Below, piece by piece: positions 8,479 to 16,899 of a DNA stretch of 64,000 nt (position 1 is its first letter; each line of letters begins with the position of its first letter). Below the pieces are notes generated by a model, which did not search any database, was not told the origin of the DNA, and saw only the letters and a program-made list of their open reading frames with translations. The position numbers and the translations under genes were made by a program. Where the stretch lies: contig NZ_CP013420.1 in the NCBI RefSeq assembly GCF_001718695.1, forward strand, positions 2,604,001-2,668,000. Direction: 5' to 3'. The stretch is from Burkholderia ubonensis. Lineage in GTDB: Bacteria > Pseudomonadota > Gammaproteobacteria > Burkholderiales > Burkholderiaceae.

Positions 8479-9297
8479 TCACGAAATCGGGAAGGCGCGG
8501 CGCGCCGTTGCCGGCGCCGCGAACAGCGCGTCCCACGCGAACCGCGCGGCGAGCTGGGCGCCGCGGCCGGCGGCCGGCGAGGCCAGTTCGAAGCCGCCGC
8601 CGAATGCCTCGCAGCGGGCGCGCATGCCGGCGACGCCGTAGCCATGGCGGTGAGCGCGCGCGAAACCGATTCCGTCGTCGGCAACGATCAGCGACAGGTG
8701 CGTGCCGTCCGCGTCGATCCGCACGTCGACCGACGTCGCGCGCGCATGCTTCGCGACGTTCGACAGCGCTTCCTGCGCGACCCGGAAGATCGCGAGCGCG
8801 CCCGGGCCGGCGAGTTGCGGCAGGCGCGCGTCGGCGGCGCACACGAAGCTCGTGCGCAGGCCGGTGTGTTCCGCATGGCTGTCGATCCAGGCCGACAGCG
8901 CGCGCACGAGCCCGCCGTCGAGCGCCGGCGTGTCCTGTTCGGCGATCAGCCGGCGATTCGCGTCCGTCGCGGCGTCGAGCGCGCGCTGCGCGAGATCGAG
9001 CGCGCGACGGCAGCCTTCGGGCGCGTCGGCGGGCAGCCAGGTGTCGATGTTCGCGAGCGCGAAGCGCGCGGCGGTGAGTTCGGCGCCGAGCCCGTCGTGC
9101 AGCTCGCCGGCCAGATGGCGGCGCGCCGCTTCGTCGGCGGCGAACAGTGCGGCGGACAGTTCGGTGATCCGCGCGGCGAGCGCATCGCGGCCGGCGGCGG
9201 TCGTGCAAGGCAACGGGGCGGGGGCGCAGGCCGGCGACGGCTGCTGCGACGGGAACGGGGCGTGGGCGCTCTCGGGCGCGTTAAGCGACGTATCCAT
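8479..9297 (-). CDS. Soluble NarX/UhpB-type sensor histidine kinase
   Basis: The 272-residue kinase has a Pro/Ala-rich N-terminus with no membrane segment and no recognisable sensor domain. The HisKA_3 dimerisation motif RRHLAGELHDGLGAELT follows, with phospho-acceptor H67. A HATPase domain with N-box (QEALSNVAKHARA) and G-box elements (VADDGIGF, HGYGVAGM) ends the protein. Lack of a sensor domain suggests a cytoplasmic signal or a partner protein. The ATG at 9295-9297 is preferred; an in-frame ATG also exists at 9405. Confidence 0.88.
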   Translation of the reverse strand: MDTSLNAPESAHAPFPSQQPSPACAPAPLPCTTAAGRDALAARITELSAALFAADEAARRHLAGELHDGLGAELTAARFALANIDTWLPADAPEGCRRALDLAQRALDAATDANRRLIAEQDTPALDGGLVRALSAWIDSHAEHTGLRTSFVCAADARLPQLAGPGALAIFRVAQEALSNVAKHARATSVDVRIDADGTHLSLIVADDGIGFARAHRHGYGVAGMRARCEAFGGGFELASPAAGRGAQLAARFAWDALFAAPATARRAFPIS

Positions 9298-9713
9298 GAC
9301 TCTCCCTGCTCTCAGAAGGCGATTCAGACACCGGTCGGCGACGTGTGCCGGAAGCCGCCGAAAGCGCGGCTCCCTGACGGAATTTGTCACCGGCCAGAGT
9401 AACAAAAGTTACATCTTGTAACACATAGATCCGACCCTTCAATGCGCATCCGAATTGCAGCCGCGCGCCGCGCATAATATCTCAAAAATTCTTGAAAAGT
9501 CATGACGGGCGGGACATTTAAGGGTTTTTGTGAACAATCTGAACGAACCTGTTGTAGGAAAAACACTGACACACGAGCCGCCACCTGCGCCGTGCCCAAA
9601 TGTAACTATTTGAGATAGATGGTCGTCGATTGTTACGAATTCGCCAAGCGCGGACGAAAAAAAACCGGAGCGAAAGCTCCGGTCCTTGATGGTGCGCAAG
9701 TTTCAGGGGCAGA
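9298..9713. promoter_or_regulatory. AT-rich control region with repeated GTAAC/GTTAC half-sites
   Basis: This 416-bp stretch has no gene and is clearly richer in A/T than its surroundings. It holds five GTAAC/GTTAC pentamers: 9399-9403, 9408-9412, 9418-9422, 9602-9606 and 9632-9636. The first two form a perfect inverted repeat with spacer AAAA. The cluster sits 100-125 bp before the kinase start, a plausible place for autoregulation by the NarL-type regulator. The fpr terminator lies at the far end. Confidence 0.45.
9657..9683 (-). terminator. Intrinsic terminator of fpr
   Basis: A perfect 8-bp stem ACCGGAGC/GCTCCGGT with a GAAA tetraloop is followed, on the minus strand, by a run of eight T. 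It begins 30 bp after the fpr stop codon. Confidence 0.9.
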
Positions 9714-10484
9714 TCAGTCCACGAATGCGCGCTCGATCACGTAGTGGCCCGGCGCGCTGTTCTTGCCTTCGACGAGGCCGGCCTGCTTCAGCAGGTCGGT
9801 CGTGTCCTTGAGCATCGCGGTGCTGCCGCACAGCATCACGCGGTCGTGCTCCGGCGAGAACGGCGGGACGTCGAGATCGGCGAACAGCTTGCCCGTCGAG
9901 ATCAGGTCGGTGATCCGGCCTTCGTTCTCGAATTCCTCGCGGGTGACCGTCGGGTAGTAGACGAGCTTTTCCTTGATGATGTCGCCCAGGTACTCGTGGC
10001 CCGGCAGGTCGTGCTTGATGTAGTCCATGTACGCGAGCTCGCCCTTCAGGCGGCACGTGTGCGTCAGGATGACCTTGTCGAAGCGTTCGTAGATGTCCGG
10101 ATCGCGGATGATCGACATGAACGGCGCGAGGCCCGTGCCGGTCGACAGCATCCACAGCGTCTTGCCGGGCAGCAGGTTGTCGGCGACGAGCGTGCCGGTC
10201 GGCTTCTTGCCGATCAGCACCGTGTCGCCCACCTTCAGGTGCTGCAGGCGCGACGTCAGCGGGCCGTTCTGGACCTTGATGCTGAAGAACTCGAGGTGCT
10301 CCTCGTAGTTCGGGCTGACGATGCTGTAGGCGCGCGCGAGCGGCTTGCCGTCGACCTCGAGGCCGACCATCGTGAATTCGCCGTTGTTGAAGCGCAGGCT
10401 CGGCTCACGGGTGCAGGTGAAGCTGAAAAGCGTATCGGTCCAGTGGTGGACGGATTGGACGGTGGCGGTGTCGTATTTGCTCAT
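9714..10484 (-). CDS. fpr: Ferredoxin/flavodoxin-NADP reductase
   Basis: The 256-residue FAD enzyme moves electrons between NADPH and ferredoxin or flavodoxin and is linked to oxidative-stress defence. The FAD-binding motif RAYSIVSPNYEEHLEFFSI (near 65-85) and the NADP-binding block STGTGLAPFMSIIRDP (near 115-130) are in the order of plant-type FNR of the bacterial subclass. It ends with the family-typical aromatic-poor tail IERAFVD. The gene stands alone with its own terminator. Confidence 0.93.
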   Translation of the reverse strand: MSKYDTATVQSVHHWTDTLFSFTCTREPSLRFNNGEFTMVGLEVDGKPLARAYSIVSPNYEEHLEFFSIKVQNGPLTSRLQHLKVGDTVLIGKKPTGTLVADNLLPGKTLWMLSTGTGLAPFMSIIRDPDIYERFDKVILTHTCRLKGELAYMDYIKHDLPGHEYLGDIIKEKLVYYPTVTREEFENEGRITDLISTGKLFADLDVPPFSPEHDRVMLCGSTAMLKDTTDLLKQAGLVEGKNSAPGHYVIERAFVD

Positions 10485-10757
10485 GACTGTGAAAACGGAC
10501 GCGCGTAGCAGACGCGTGCAATGGGCGAAAAACGAGGGCGTCGACCCGATCCGGGGATCGGCCGGCCGGCGCGCCGAACACGCGCCTTCTCGATGACAGA
10601 CGTTTGAAGAACTGCTTATTTTACCTTGACTGTGCCAATCGCGCGCTTGCCCCCGGCACAGGCGCGGATTTGGCGCAACGTTGCCTTTCGATTCGCTTTC
10701 ATCGGTCGGCGGCGAGCTTCGCGCCGAGGCCGACGCGCGCGGGCGCCGCCGCGCCGC

Positions 10758-11582
10758 TCAGGTTTGCGGCGGATCGAGGCGCAGGCGGGCGATGTACGGC
10801 AGGTGGTCGGACAGCCACGCGGTCTCGCCGGACGGCGCGTTCCATTCGAGCGGCGTCATCCCGCGCACGAACATCTTGTCGAGCGCGAGCGCCGGCGAAA
10901 ACGCGGGGAACGTGCGTCCCGACTCGCCGAGCAGCGTCGCGACCTCGGTCAGGCCGATCTCGCCGAACAGCGGAATCGAATCGTTGCGCCAGTCGTTGAA
11001 GTCGCCGGCCAGCACGAGCGGGCCGTCCTTCGCGTGGCGCACGATCCAGTGCGCGATCCAGTGCATCTGGCGCAGCCGCGCGGCGCGCGTGAGCGCGAGA
11101 TGCGCGCACAGCAGCGTGACGGGGCGCGCGCCGGCCAGCGTCGCGCGCGCGACCAGCAGGCCTCGCCGCTCGAAGCGGTGCGCGGAGATGTCCCAGCGTC
11201 CGCCGAGGTCGAGCGGATGCGGCGACAGGATCGCGTTGCCGTGCCGCCACGACGGCTTGAACACGTTCGGGCCAAGCGCGATCTGCCAGTCGAGCGCATG
11301 CGCGATTTCGGTGGCCTGGCAATGCCAGACGTCGTCGTACGCATCGTTCATCGGCGCGCCGAAGCCGGGCGCGAGCATGGGCCGCGGCAGCCGCCGCGCC
11401 ATCGCTTCCTGCAGGAAATACACGTCGGCGTGCGTCGAGCGCATCCAGTCGCGCATCGCGTTCCACGCGGTGAAGCCGAGCGGCGTGCGGCCCTTGTGCA
11501 GGTTCCAGCTCACCGCGGTGAGTTCGTCGGGCGCGGCGTGCGGCTCGGCGAACGGGACGGACAGGGCATCGTGCGCTTGCAT
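10758..11582 (-). CDS. Endonuclease/exonuclease/phosphatase (EEP) family protein
   Basis: The 274-residue protein has the EEP-fold motifs in order: AVSWNLHKG near the N-terminus, VYFLQEAM with the metal-binding Glu, LVLAGDFNDWRND, and a C-terminal WLSDHLPYIARL with the catalytic Asp-His pair. It resembles YbhP-like proteins of unknown substrate. It starts 6 bp after the upstream small exported protein gene, so the two are probably co-transcribed. No signal peptide is seen. Confidence 0.82.
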   Translation of the reverse strand: MQAHDALSVPFAEPHAAPDELTAVSWNLHKGRTPLGFTAWNAMRDWMRSTHADVYFLQEAMARRLPRPMLAPGFGAPMNDAYDDVWHCQATEIAHALDWQIALGPNVFKPSWRHGNAILSPHPLDLGGRWDISAHRFERRGLLVARATLAGARPVTLLCAHLALTRAARLRQMHWIAHWIVRHAKDGPLVLAGDFNDWRNDSIPLFGEIGLTEVATLLGESGRTFPAFSPALALDKMFVRGMTPLEWNAPSGETAWLSDHLPYIARLRLDPPQT

Positions 11583-11588
11583 GTCGGC

Positions 11589-12071
11589 TCAGTCCTTGCT
11601 GACGTGCGCGCGCAGGCGGTACACGAGGTGCGGATGCTGGTCGACGAGCGTCCAGTCGGTCCAGTTGTCGCCGCCGATCGACAGCCCCGGATGGCTCGCG
11701 ACGATTTGCCGCGGCGAGCTCGGCAGGCATGGATCGCGCGGCTTCGCGCCCGGGTCGTCGAGCGTTTCCTGCACGTCGAGCGCGAGCGAGATCGCGTTCG
11801 CGTCGACCGCGAGCGGCGCGACGGTGACGGAGCGCGAACGCTCGGTCGGCACGACGCGCGCCTGGTCGCCGCAGCCGACGGGCACGGCGGACGGATAACG
11901 ATGGGTGTCGGTGCGGGTCTGACCCACGGTGGTTTTCTGCTGGAACGTGTCGATCGTCTGACCGTCGCGCACCACCTGGATCTCCCATGCGACGACGGCG
12001 GGCGCGGGGCTCTGCGCATGGGCGGCGAGCGCGACGCTCGCCAGCAGGACGGCCAGGCCGTGTTTCAGCAT
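11589..12071 (-). CDS. Exported protein of unknown function
   Basis: I do not recognise this 160-residue product. Residues 1-20 form a clear signal peptide ending in LAAHAQ, so the protein should be periplasmic. The mature part is mostly beta-like, with three cysteines and the phrase DNWTDWTLVDQHPHLVYRLRAHV near the end. The ATG at 12069-12071 was chosen because it gives the signal peptide. It shares a transcript with the EEP-family gene 6 bp downstream. Confidence 0.7.
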   Translation of the reverse strand: MLKHGLAVLLASVALAAHAQSPAPAVVAWEIQVVRDGQTIDTFQQKTTVGQTRTDTHRYPSAVPVGCGDQARVVPTERSRSVTVAPLAVDANAISLALDVQETLDDPGAKPRDPCLPSSPRQIVASHPGLSIGGDNWTDWTLVDQHPHLVYRLRAHVSKD

Positions 12072-12208
12072 GAAGCCTCTCCGGAATCGCGGTGTAGCGG
12101 GAAACGGACGCACATCTTACGCCCGATCGGCATCGACGGCGATGCGACCGGAGGTGGCGCGACGCGTGTGTCACGCGATGCGGTCCTGCTTGAAAGGTAA
12201 GTGCGCGT

Positions 12209-12236
12209 CACGCGTTTTCAAGCAAAAAAACGCGTG
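12209..12236. promoter_or_regulatory. Perfect 10-bp inverted repeat between divergent genes
   Basis: Arms CACGCGTTTT and AAAACGCGTG are separated by 8 bp. The palindrome lies in the 304-bp gap between two divergent genes (starts at 12071 and 12376), so it cannot terminate either and is better read as an operator. The rest of the gap holds no gene; an AAGGGG ribosome site precedes 12376. Confidence 0.5.
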
Positions 12237-12375
12237 AACGCCTCGACCGGCGCGCGTCGGTCACATTTGCGCGTCGCGCGAACCTGCCGCGCGCGCCGGC
12301 TGTCAGCAGCACACGCGCGCGGCTGCTTGCTTGCACCGGGATTCTGGATCGCTACACTGAAATCGAAGGGGTCTG

Positions 12376-13389
12376 ATGGTGCGGCATGCAAGCGGGTGCG
12401 AGGTTGGTATGACGACGGCGATGGTGAAACAGGAACTGGCGGTGGCGTCCTTCAGCACGGTGTATGACCTCGAGCAGGTCGAGACGGCGCTGAACGACCT
12501 GAACGACGGCGCGAGCGACGCGCTGCGCGCCACCTACGAGAGGATGCTCAAGACCGGCAATCTGCGCTTTTGCGTGAAGCCGAACCGGATGCCGTCGTTC
12601 GACGCGCTCGGCGAGGCGCTGCCAAATTTCACGGAGCCGCTCGGCGACGTGCGCAAGCAGGTCGCGCTGTGCCTCGAAACCGACGACCGGCTCGAACTGA
12701 TGCCGATCCTGCTGCTCGGCCCGCCGGGCATCGGCAAGACCTATTTCGCGAAGGCGCTCGCGCAGCTGCTCGGCACGTCGTATCACTATGTGCCGATGAG
12801 TTCGCTGACGGCGGGCTGGATCCTTTCGGGCGCGTCGTCGCAGTGGAAGAACGCGAAGCCGGGCAAGGTATTCGATGCGCTCGTCAACGGCAGCTACGCG
12901 AACCCGGTGATCACGGTCGACGAGATCGACAAGGCGGGCAGCGACGCGCAATACGATCCGCTCGGCGCGCTTTATGCGTTGCTCGAGCATGACACCGCGC
13001 GCGCGTTCGTCGACGAATTCGCCGAGGTGCCGATCGATGCGGGCAACGTGATCTGGGTCGCGACCGCGAACGATGCGCAGGCGATTCCGGAGCCGCTGCT
13101 CAACCGGATGAACGTGTACGAGATCGCGCCGCCCGACGCGGCCGGCGCGCGCCGCATCGCGCAGACGATTTACGACGAGATCCGCACGTCGCACGCGTGG
13201 GGCCGGCGCTTTCCGGACGCGCTCGGCGACGACGCGCTCGACGTGCTCGCCGCGACGCCGCCGCGCACGATGCGGCGTGCGCTGCTGCACGCGTTCGGCG
13301 CCGCGCGCCTCGACGGGCGCGATGCGATCGAGGCGCGCGACATCCGCGCGGACGAAGGCGCGACGAAGCGCCGCCCGATCGGGTTCTGA
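12376..13389 (+). CDS. AAA-family ATPase (Lon-like AAA module without protease domain)
   Basis: The 337-residue protein has one AAA domain: Walker A GPPGIGKT (about 115-122), Walker B PVITVDEID (about 175-183), sensor-1 WVATAND, and an arginine-finger-like LLNRM. The surrounding sequence is like the AAA part of Lon and similar chaperone ATPases, but no peptidase domain follows. An AAGGGG site supports ATG 12376; ATG 12409 (MTTAM) is an alternative. The gene has no functional neighbour, so the client is unknown. Confidence 0.8.
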   Translation: MVRHASGCEVGMTTAMVKQELAVASFSTVYDLEQVETALNDLNDGASDALRATYERMLKTGNLRFCVKPNRMPSFDALGEALPNFTEPLGDVRKQVALCLETDDRLELMPILLLGPPGIGKTYFAKALAQLLGTSYHYVPMSSLTAGWILSGASSQWKNAKPGKVFDALVNGSYANPVITVDEIDKAGSDAQYDPLGALYALLEHDTARAFVDEFAEVPIDAGNVIWVATANDAQAIPEPLLNRMNVYEIAPPDAAGARRIAQTIYDEIRTSHAWGRRFPDALGDDALDVLAATPPRTMRRALLHAFGAARLDGRDAIEARDIRADEGATKRRPIGF

Positions 13390-13539
13390 CACTCGGGATC
13401 ACTCGGGATACCAGGGAGAGGCGCTGCCGGCGACGCGGGATCGGCGAGAAACATCCGGCTACACATGTGTCCTGCATGCGTGTGGACCGGGACGTACAAT
13501 CGTCTTCTCTCCCTCGACGCGATAACGACGCGAAAAGCC

Positions 13540-14649
13540 ATGGAGCAGACGGACTGTGTGGTGATCGGCGCGGGCGTCGTCGGGCTCGCGATCGCTCGCG
13601 AGCTCGCCGCGCGCGGCCGCGAGACGCTGGTGCTCGAGGCGGCCGACGCGATCGGCACCGGCGCGAGCGCGCGCAGCAGCGAGGTGATTCACGCAGGCCT
13701 CTACTATCCGCGCGGCTCGCTGAAGGCGATGTCGTGCGTGCACGGCCGCGACCTGCTGTACGAATTCTGCGAAACGCATCACGTCCCGCATCGCCGCGTC
13801 GGCAAGCTGCTCGTCGCGACGTCCGCCGCGCAGGTGAAACAGCTGAAGGCGATCGCCGCGCGCGCCGAGGAGAACGGCGTGCTCGACCTGATGCCGCTCA
13901 CGCGCGGCGAGGCGCAGGTGCTCGAGCCCGCGCTCGAATGCGTCGAGGCGCTGTTCTCGCCGAGCACGGGCATCGTCGACAGCCATCAGCTGATGCTCGC
14001 GCTGCTCGGCGACGCCGAACGCAACGGCGCCGTGTGCGCGCTGAAGTCCCCGGTCGAATCGATCGACGTGTTGCGCGGCGCGCGCTTCGTCGTGCGCACC
14101 GGCGGCGACACGCCGGCCGAGATCGAGGCGGCGTGCGTGATCAACAGCGCGGGGCTCGGCGCGCAGGCGCTCGCGCGTCGCACGCGCGGCCTCGATCCGC
14201 GCTGGGTGCCGCCGCTCTATCTCGCGCGCGGCAACTACTTCAGCCTGTCCGGGCGCGCGCCGTTCTCGCACCTGGTCTACCCGGTGCCCGACCGCGCGGG
14301 GCTCGGCATCCATCTGACGCTGGACCTCGCCGGGCAGGCGCGCTTCGGGCCGGACGTCGAGTGGATCGACGCGCCGCGCTACGACGTCGACCCGGCGCGC
14401 GCGGAGGCGTTCTACGCGCCGATCCGCGCGTACTGGCCGGCACTGCCCGACGGTGCGCTGCAGCCGGCCTATGCGGGCGTCCGCCCGAAGCTCGCGGGGC
14501 CGGGCGAAGCGCCCGCCGACTTCATCGTGCAGGGCGTGGCGCAGCATGGCGTGCGCGGCCTCGTGAACCTGTTCGGCATCGAGTCGCCGGGGTTGACCGC
14601 GGCGCTCGCGCTCGCGCAGCGGGTCGGCGACATCGCGTCGCGCACCTGA
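13540..14649 (+). CDS. FAD-dependent oxidoreductase, L-2-hydroxyglutarate dehydrogenase-like (DAO family)
   Basis: The 369-residue protein starts with a Rossmann FAD-binding motif ([20 protein letters not shown]) and continues with [20 protein letters not shown]. That block is typical of LhgO/YgaF-type 2-hydroxyacid oxidoreductases. The C-terminal FAD contact is [20 protein letters not shown]. The ATG at 13540 is chosen because the dinucleotide-binding fold begins within five residues; upstream in-frame sequence is not conserved. Substrate specificity is inferred from family only. Confidence 0.82.
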   Translation: MEQTDCVVIGAGVVGLAIARELAARGRETLVLEAADAIGTGASARSSEVIHAGLYYPRGSLKAMSCVHGRDLLYEFCETHHVPHRRVGKLLVATSAAQVKQLKAIAARAEENGVLDLMPLTRGEAQVLEPALECVEALFSPSTGIVDSHQLMLALLGDAERNGAVCALKSPVESIDVLRGARFVVRTGGDTPAEIEAACVINSAGLGAQALARRTRGLDPRWVPPLYLARGNYFSLSGRAPFSHLVYPVPDRAGLGIHLTLDLAGQARFGPDVEWIDAPRYDVDPARAEAFYAPIRAYWPALPDGALQPAYAGVRPKLAGPGEAPADFIVQGVAQHGVRGLVNLFGIESPGLTAALALAQRVGDIASRT

Positions 14650-14822
14650 CGCGCACCTCACGCGTAGCGTCCGCGCGCGGGCCGCCCGACGCGGCTTCGC
14701 TGCGCCTGCGAAATCCGTTATCTCCGGCATTTCGGCGCGCACATTTGTTCGCCGCGCGGTTATTCTGTCGAGCGGCCGTCGCCAGAACGGCTTTCAAATC
14801 GATAACATTGGAGCGAGTCCCC

Positions 14823-15137
14823 ATGAAAACTTCCCGTCGGAGTTTCCTGATCACGAGCGTCGGCGTCGTCTCGGCCATGGCGCTGTCGCGCGAAGCGCTG
14901 GCCGCCGACCTGCCGATGCTGTCCGAAAGCGATCCGGCCGCGCAGGCGCTCGGCTACAAGATGGACGCCACGAAGGTCGACAAGGCGAAATTCCCGAAAT
15001 ACGCGGCGGGCCAGGACTGCGCGGCCTGCATGCTGTACCAGGGCAAGCCGGGTTCGGCGTCCGGCCCGTGCGGCGCGTTCCCCGGCAAGCAGGTGTCGGC
15101 CAAGGGCTGGTGCAACGCGTTCTCGAAGATGGGCTGA
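14823..15137 (+). CDS. High-potential iron-sulfur protein (HiPIP)
   Basis: HiPIPs are small periplasmic one-electron carriers with a [4Fe-4S] cluster. The 104-residue precursor begins with a Tat-type signal (SRRSFL, hydrophobic stretch, cleavage after about AALA). It has exactly four cysteines, C66, C69, C83 and C97, in the HiPIP pattern C-x2-C ... GPCGAFPGK ... GWC. The twin-arginine signal fits export of the folded cluster protein. It is followed by an intrinsic terminator and seems to be a single-gene unit; its redox partner is not visible nearby. Confidence 0.95.
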   Translation: MKTSRRSFLITSVGVVSAMALSREALAADLPMLSESDPAAQALGYKMDATKVDKAKFPKYAAGQDCAACMLYQGKPGSASGPCGAFPGKQVSAKGWCNAFSKMG

Positions 15138-15184
15138 CGTCGGTGGCGGCATCGTGCGATGCCGCAATGTGGCGAAAACCGCAA

Positions 15185-15218
15185 AACGCCCGCCATCGTT
15201 CGATGGCGGGCGTTTTTT
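15185..15218 (+). terminator. Intrinsic terminator of the HiPIP gene
   Basis: A perfect 14-bp stem (AACGCCCGCCATCG and its complement) with a two-base loop runs into TTTTTT. It lies 48 bp after the HiPIP stop codon. Confidence 0.93.
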
Positions 15219-15333
15219 ATCGCTTGAAATCGGTTTCTTCGCTTTCTACACTCGCTGCACACCAGCGCGCCGCGAACGCTCCCGTGCGATCCGCGACCGC
15301 CCGACACGGCGAATTCACGAGGGCGAGACACGC

Positions 15334-16641
15334 ATGGCGACGATTGCGCGTTCAACGAAAGCGGTCGGGCCCGAGCGCGCGCTGAACCGGCGCGCGGTGG
15401 CGGCGGCGGTCATCGGCAACGCGCTCGAGTGGTACGACTTCACGGTCTTCAGCTTCATGGTGGTCGTGATCGCCGACCTGTTCTTTCCGACGACCAGCGA
15501 ATATTCGTCGCTGCTGCTGGCCACCGCGACGTTCGGCGTCGCGTTCTTCATGCGGCCGATCGGCGGCGTCGTGCTCGGACTGTATGCCGACCGCGCCGGC
15601 CGCAAGGCCGCGCTGTCGCTCGTGATCCTGCTGATGACGGCCGGCATCTTCCTGCTCGCGGTCGCGCCGCCGTATGCGGCGATCGGCATCGGCGGCCCGC
15701 TGCTGATCGTGTTCGGCCGCCTGCTGCAGGGCTTTTCCGTGGGCGGCGAGTTCGGCAGCGCGACCGCGCTGCTGATCGAAGCCGCGCCGTTCTCGAAGCG
15801 CGGCTTCTACGGCAGCTGGCAAATGTCGAGCCAGGCCGCGGCGCTCCTGATCGGCGCGCTCGTCGGCGCGGCCGTCACGCACGGCCTGTCGCAGGACGCG
15901 CTGCGCGCGTGGGGCTGGCGCGTGCCGTTCATCGCCGGGCTCGTGATCGGGCCGATCGGCGTCTACATCCGCCGCCATCTCGCCGATTCGGAAGCCTTCC
16001 TGCATGCGCAGCAGAGCGCGCGGCGCGCGACGCTCGGCGAAGTGTTCGCGCGCCATTCGCGCGAAATGCTGTGCGGGCTCGGCGCGGTGATCGCGCTGAC
16101 GGTGACGATCTACGTGCTGATCGGCTATCTGCCGACCTTCGCGGTGAAGCAGCTGAAGCTGCCGTATGCGCAATCGTTCTACGCGGTGATCGTCGGCAAC
16201 GTGCTGCTCGTCGCGCTGTCGCCGCTCGCGGGCGCGTGGTCGGACCGCATCGGCCGCAAGGGGCTGTCGCTGTGGTCGCTCGCGATCACGTGCGCGCTGA
16301 TGTACCCGCTGTTCGCGTGGCTCGACGCCGCGCCGAGCATCGCGCGGCTGATCGCCGTGCAGGCCGTGCTGTCGGTGACGCTCGCGGGCTACTACGGCCC
16401 GTTCGGCGCGATGATCGCCGAGCTGTTTCCGGCCAACGTGCGCTCGACCGGCCTGTCGATCGTGTACAACGTCGCGGTGATGCTGTTCGGCGGCTTCGGG
16501 CAGTTCATCGTCACGTGGCTCATCAAGGCCACCGGCTCGCCGCTCGCGCCGACCTGGTACGTGATGGCGGGGCTCGCGCTGTCGATCGTCGCGGTCGCGT
16601 TCGTGCCGGCGCGCAGCGCGGATCTCGACGCGCGCCGCTGA
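15334..16641 (+). CDS. MFS transporter, metabolite:H+ symporter family
   Basis: The 435-residue inner-membrane carrier has twelve predicted segments and MHS-subfamily signatures: NALEWYDFTVFSF near residue 30, RPIGGVVLGLYADRAGRK between segments 2 and 3, and GRLLQGFSVGGEFGSA. Relatives include ProP, KgtP, ShiA and citrate carriers; the substrate cannot be told. The ATG at 15334 follows GAGGGCGAGACACGC and starts the conserved protein. It is flanked by a terminator upstream and the dpp operon downstream. Confidence 0.9.
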   Translation: MATIARSTKAVGPERALNRRAVAAAVIGNALEWYDFTVFSFMVVVIADLFFPTTSEYSSLLLATATFGVAFFMRPIGGVVLGLYADRAGRKAALSLVILLMTAGIFLLAVAPPYAAIGIGGPLLIVFGRLLQGFSVGGEFGSATALLIEAAPFSKRGFYGSWQMSSQAAALLIGALVGAAVTHGLSQDALRAWGWRVPFIAGLVIGPIGVYIRRHLADSEAFLHAQQSARRATLGEVFARHSREMLCGLGAVIALTVTIYVLIGYLPTFAVKQLKLPYAQSFYAVIVGNVLLVALSPLAGAWSDRIGRKGLSLWSLAITCALMYPLFAWLDAAPSIARLIAVQAVLSVTLAGYYGPFGAMIAELFPANVRSTGLSIVYNVAVMLFGGFGQFIVTWLIKATGSPLAPTWYVMAGLALSIVAVAFVPARSADLDARR

Positions 16642-16899
16642 GCCGCCGTGCGTCGCGCCCCGTCCGCCGCAGCGCGGAGGGTGTTTAGTTGACGAAGGAA
16701 ACACGCGCTGCATCAGCGGAACCGCCGCTCGCGCGCGCCCGGGCCGCCGTCATGCGTCGGCAACATCCGCGCACACCCGCTGCGGCGCGCGGAGACGGGT
16801 TTTTTCTCCAGCTTGTTGTGCAATCGCTAGCTCAAGTAATATCCGCGTACGCCGGCCCCTGCTGAAGGGTCGGTTCCGATCTGGAGACCTGGAGGAAAC

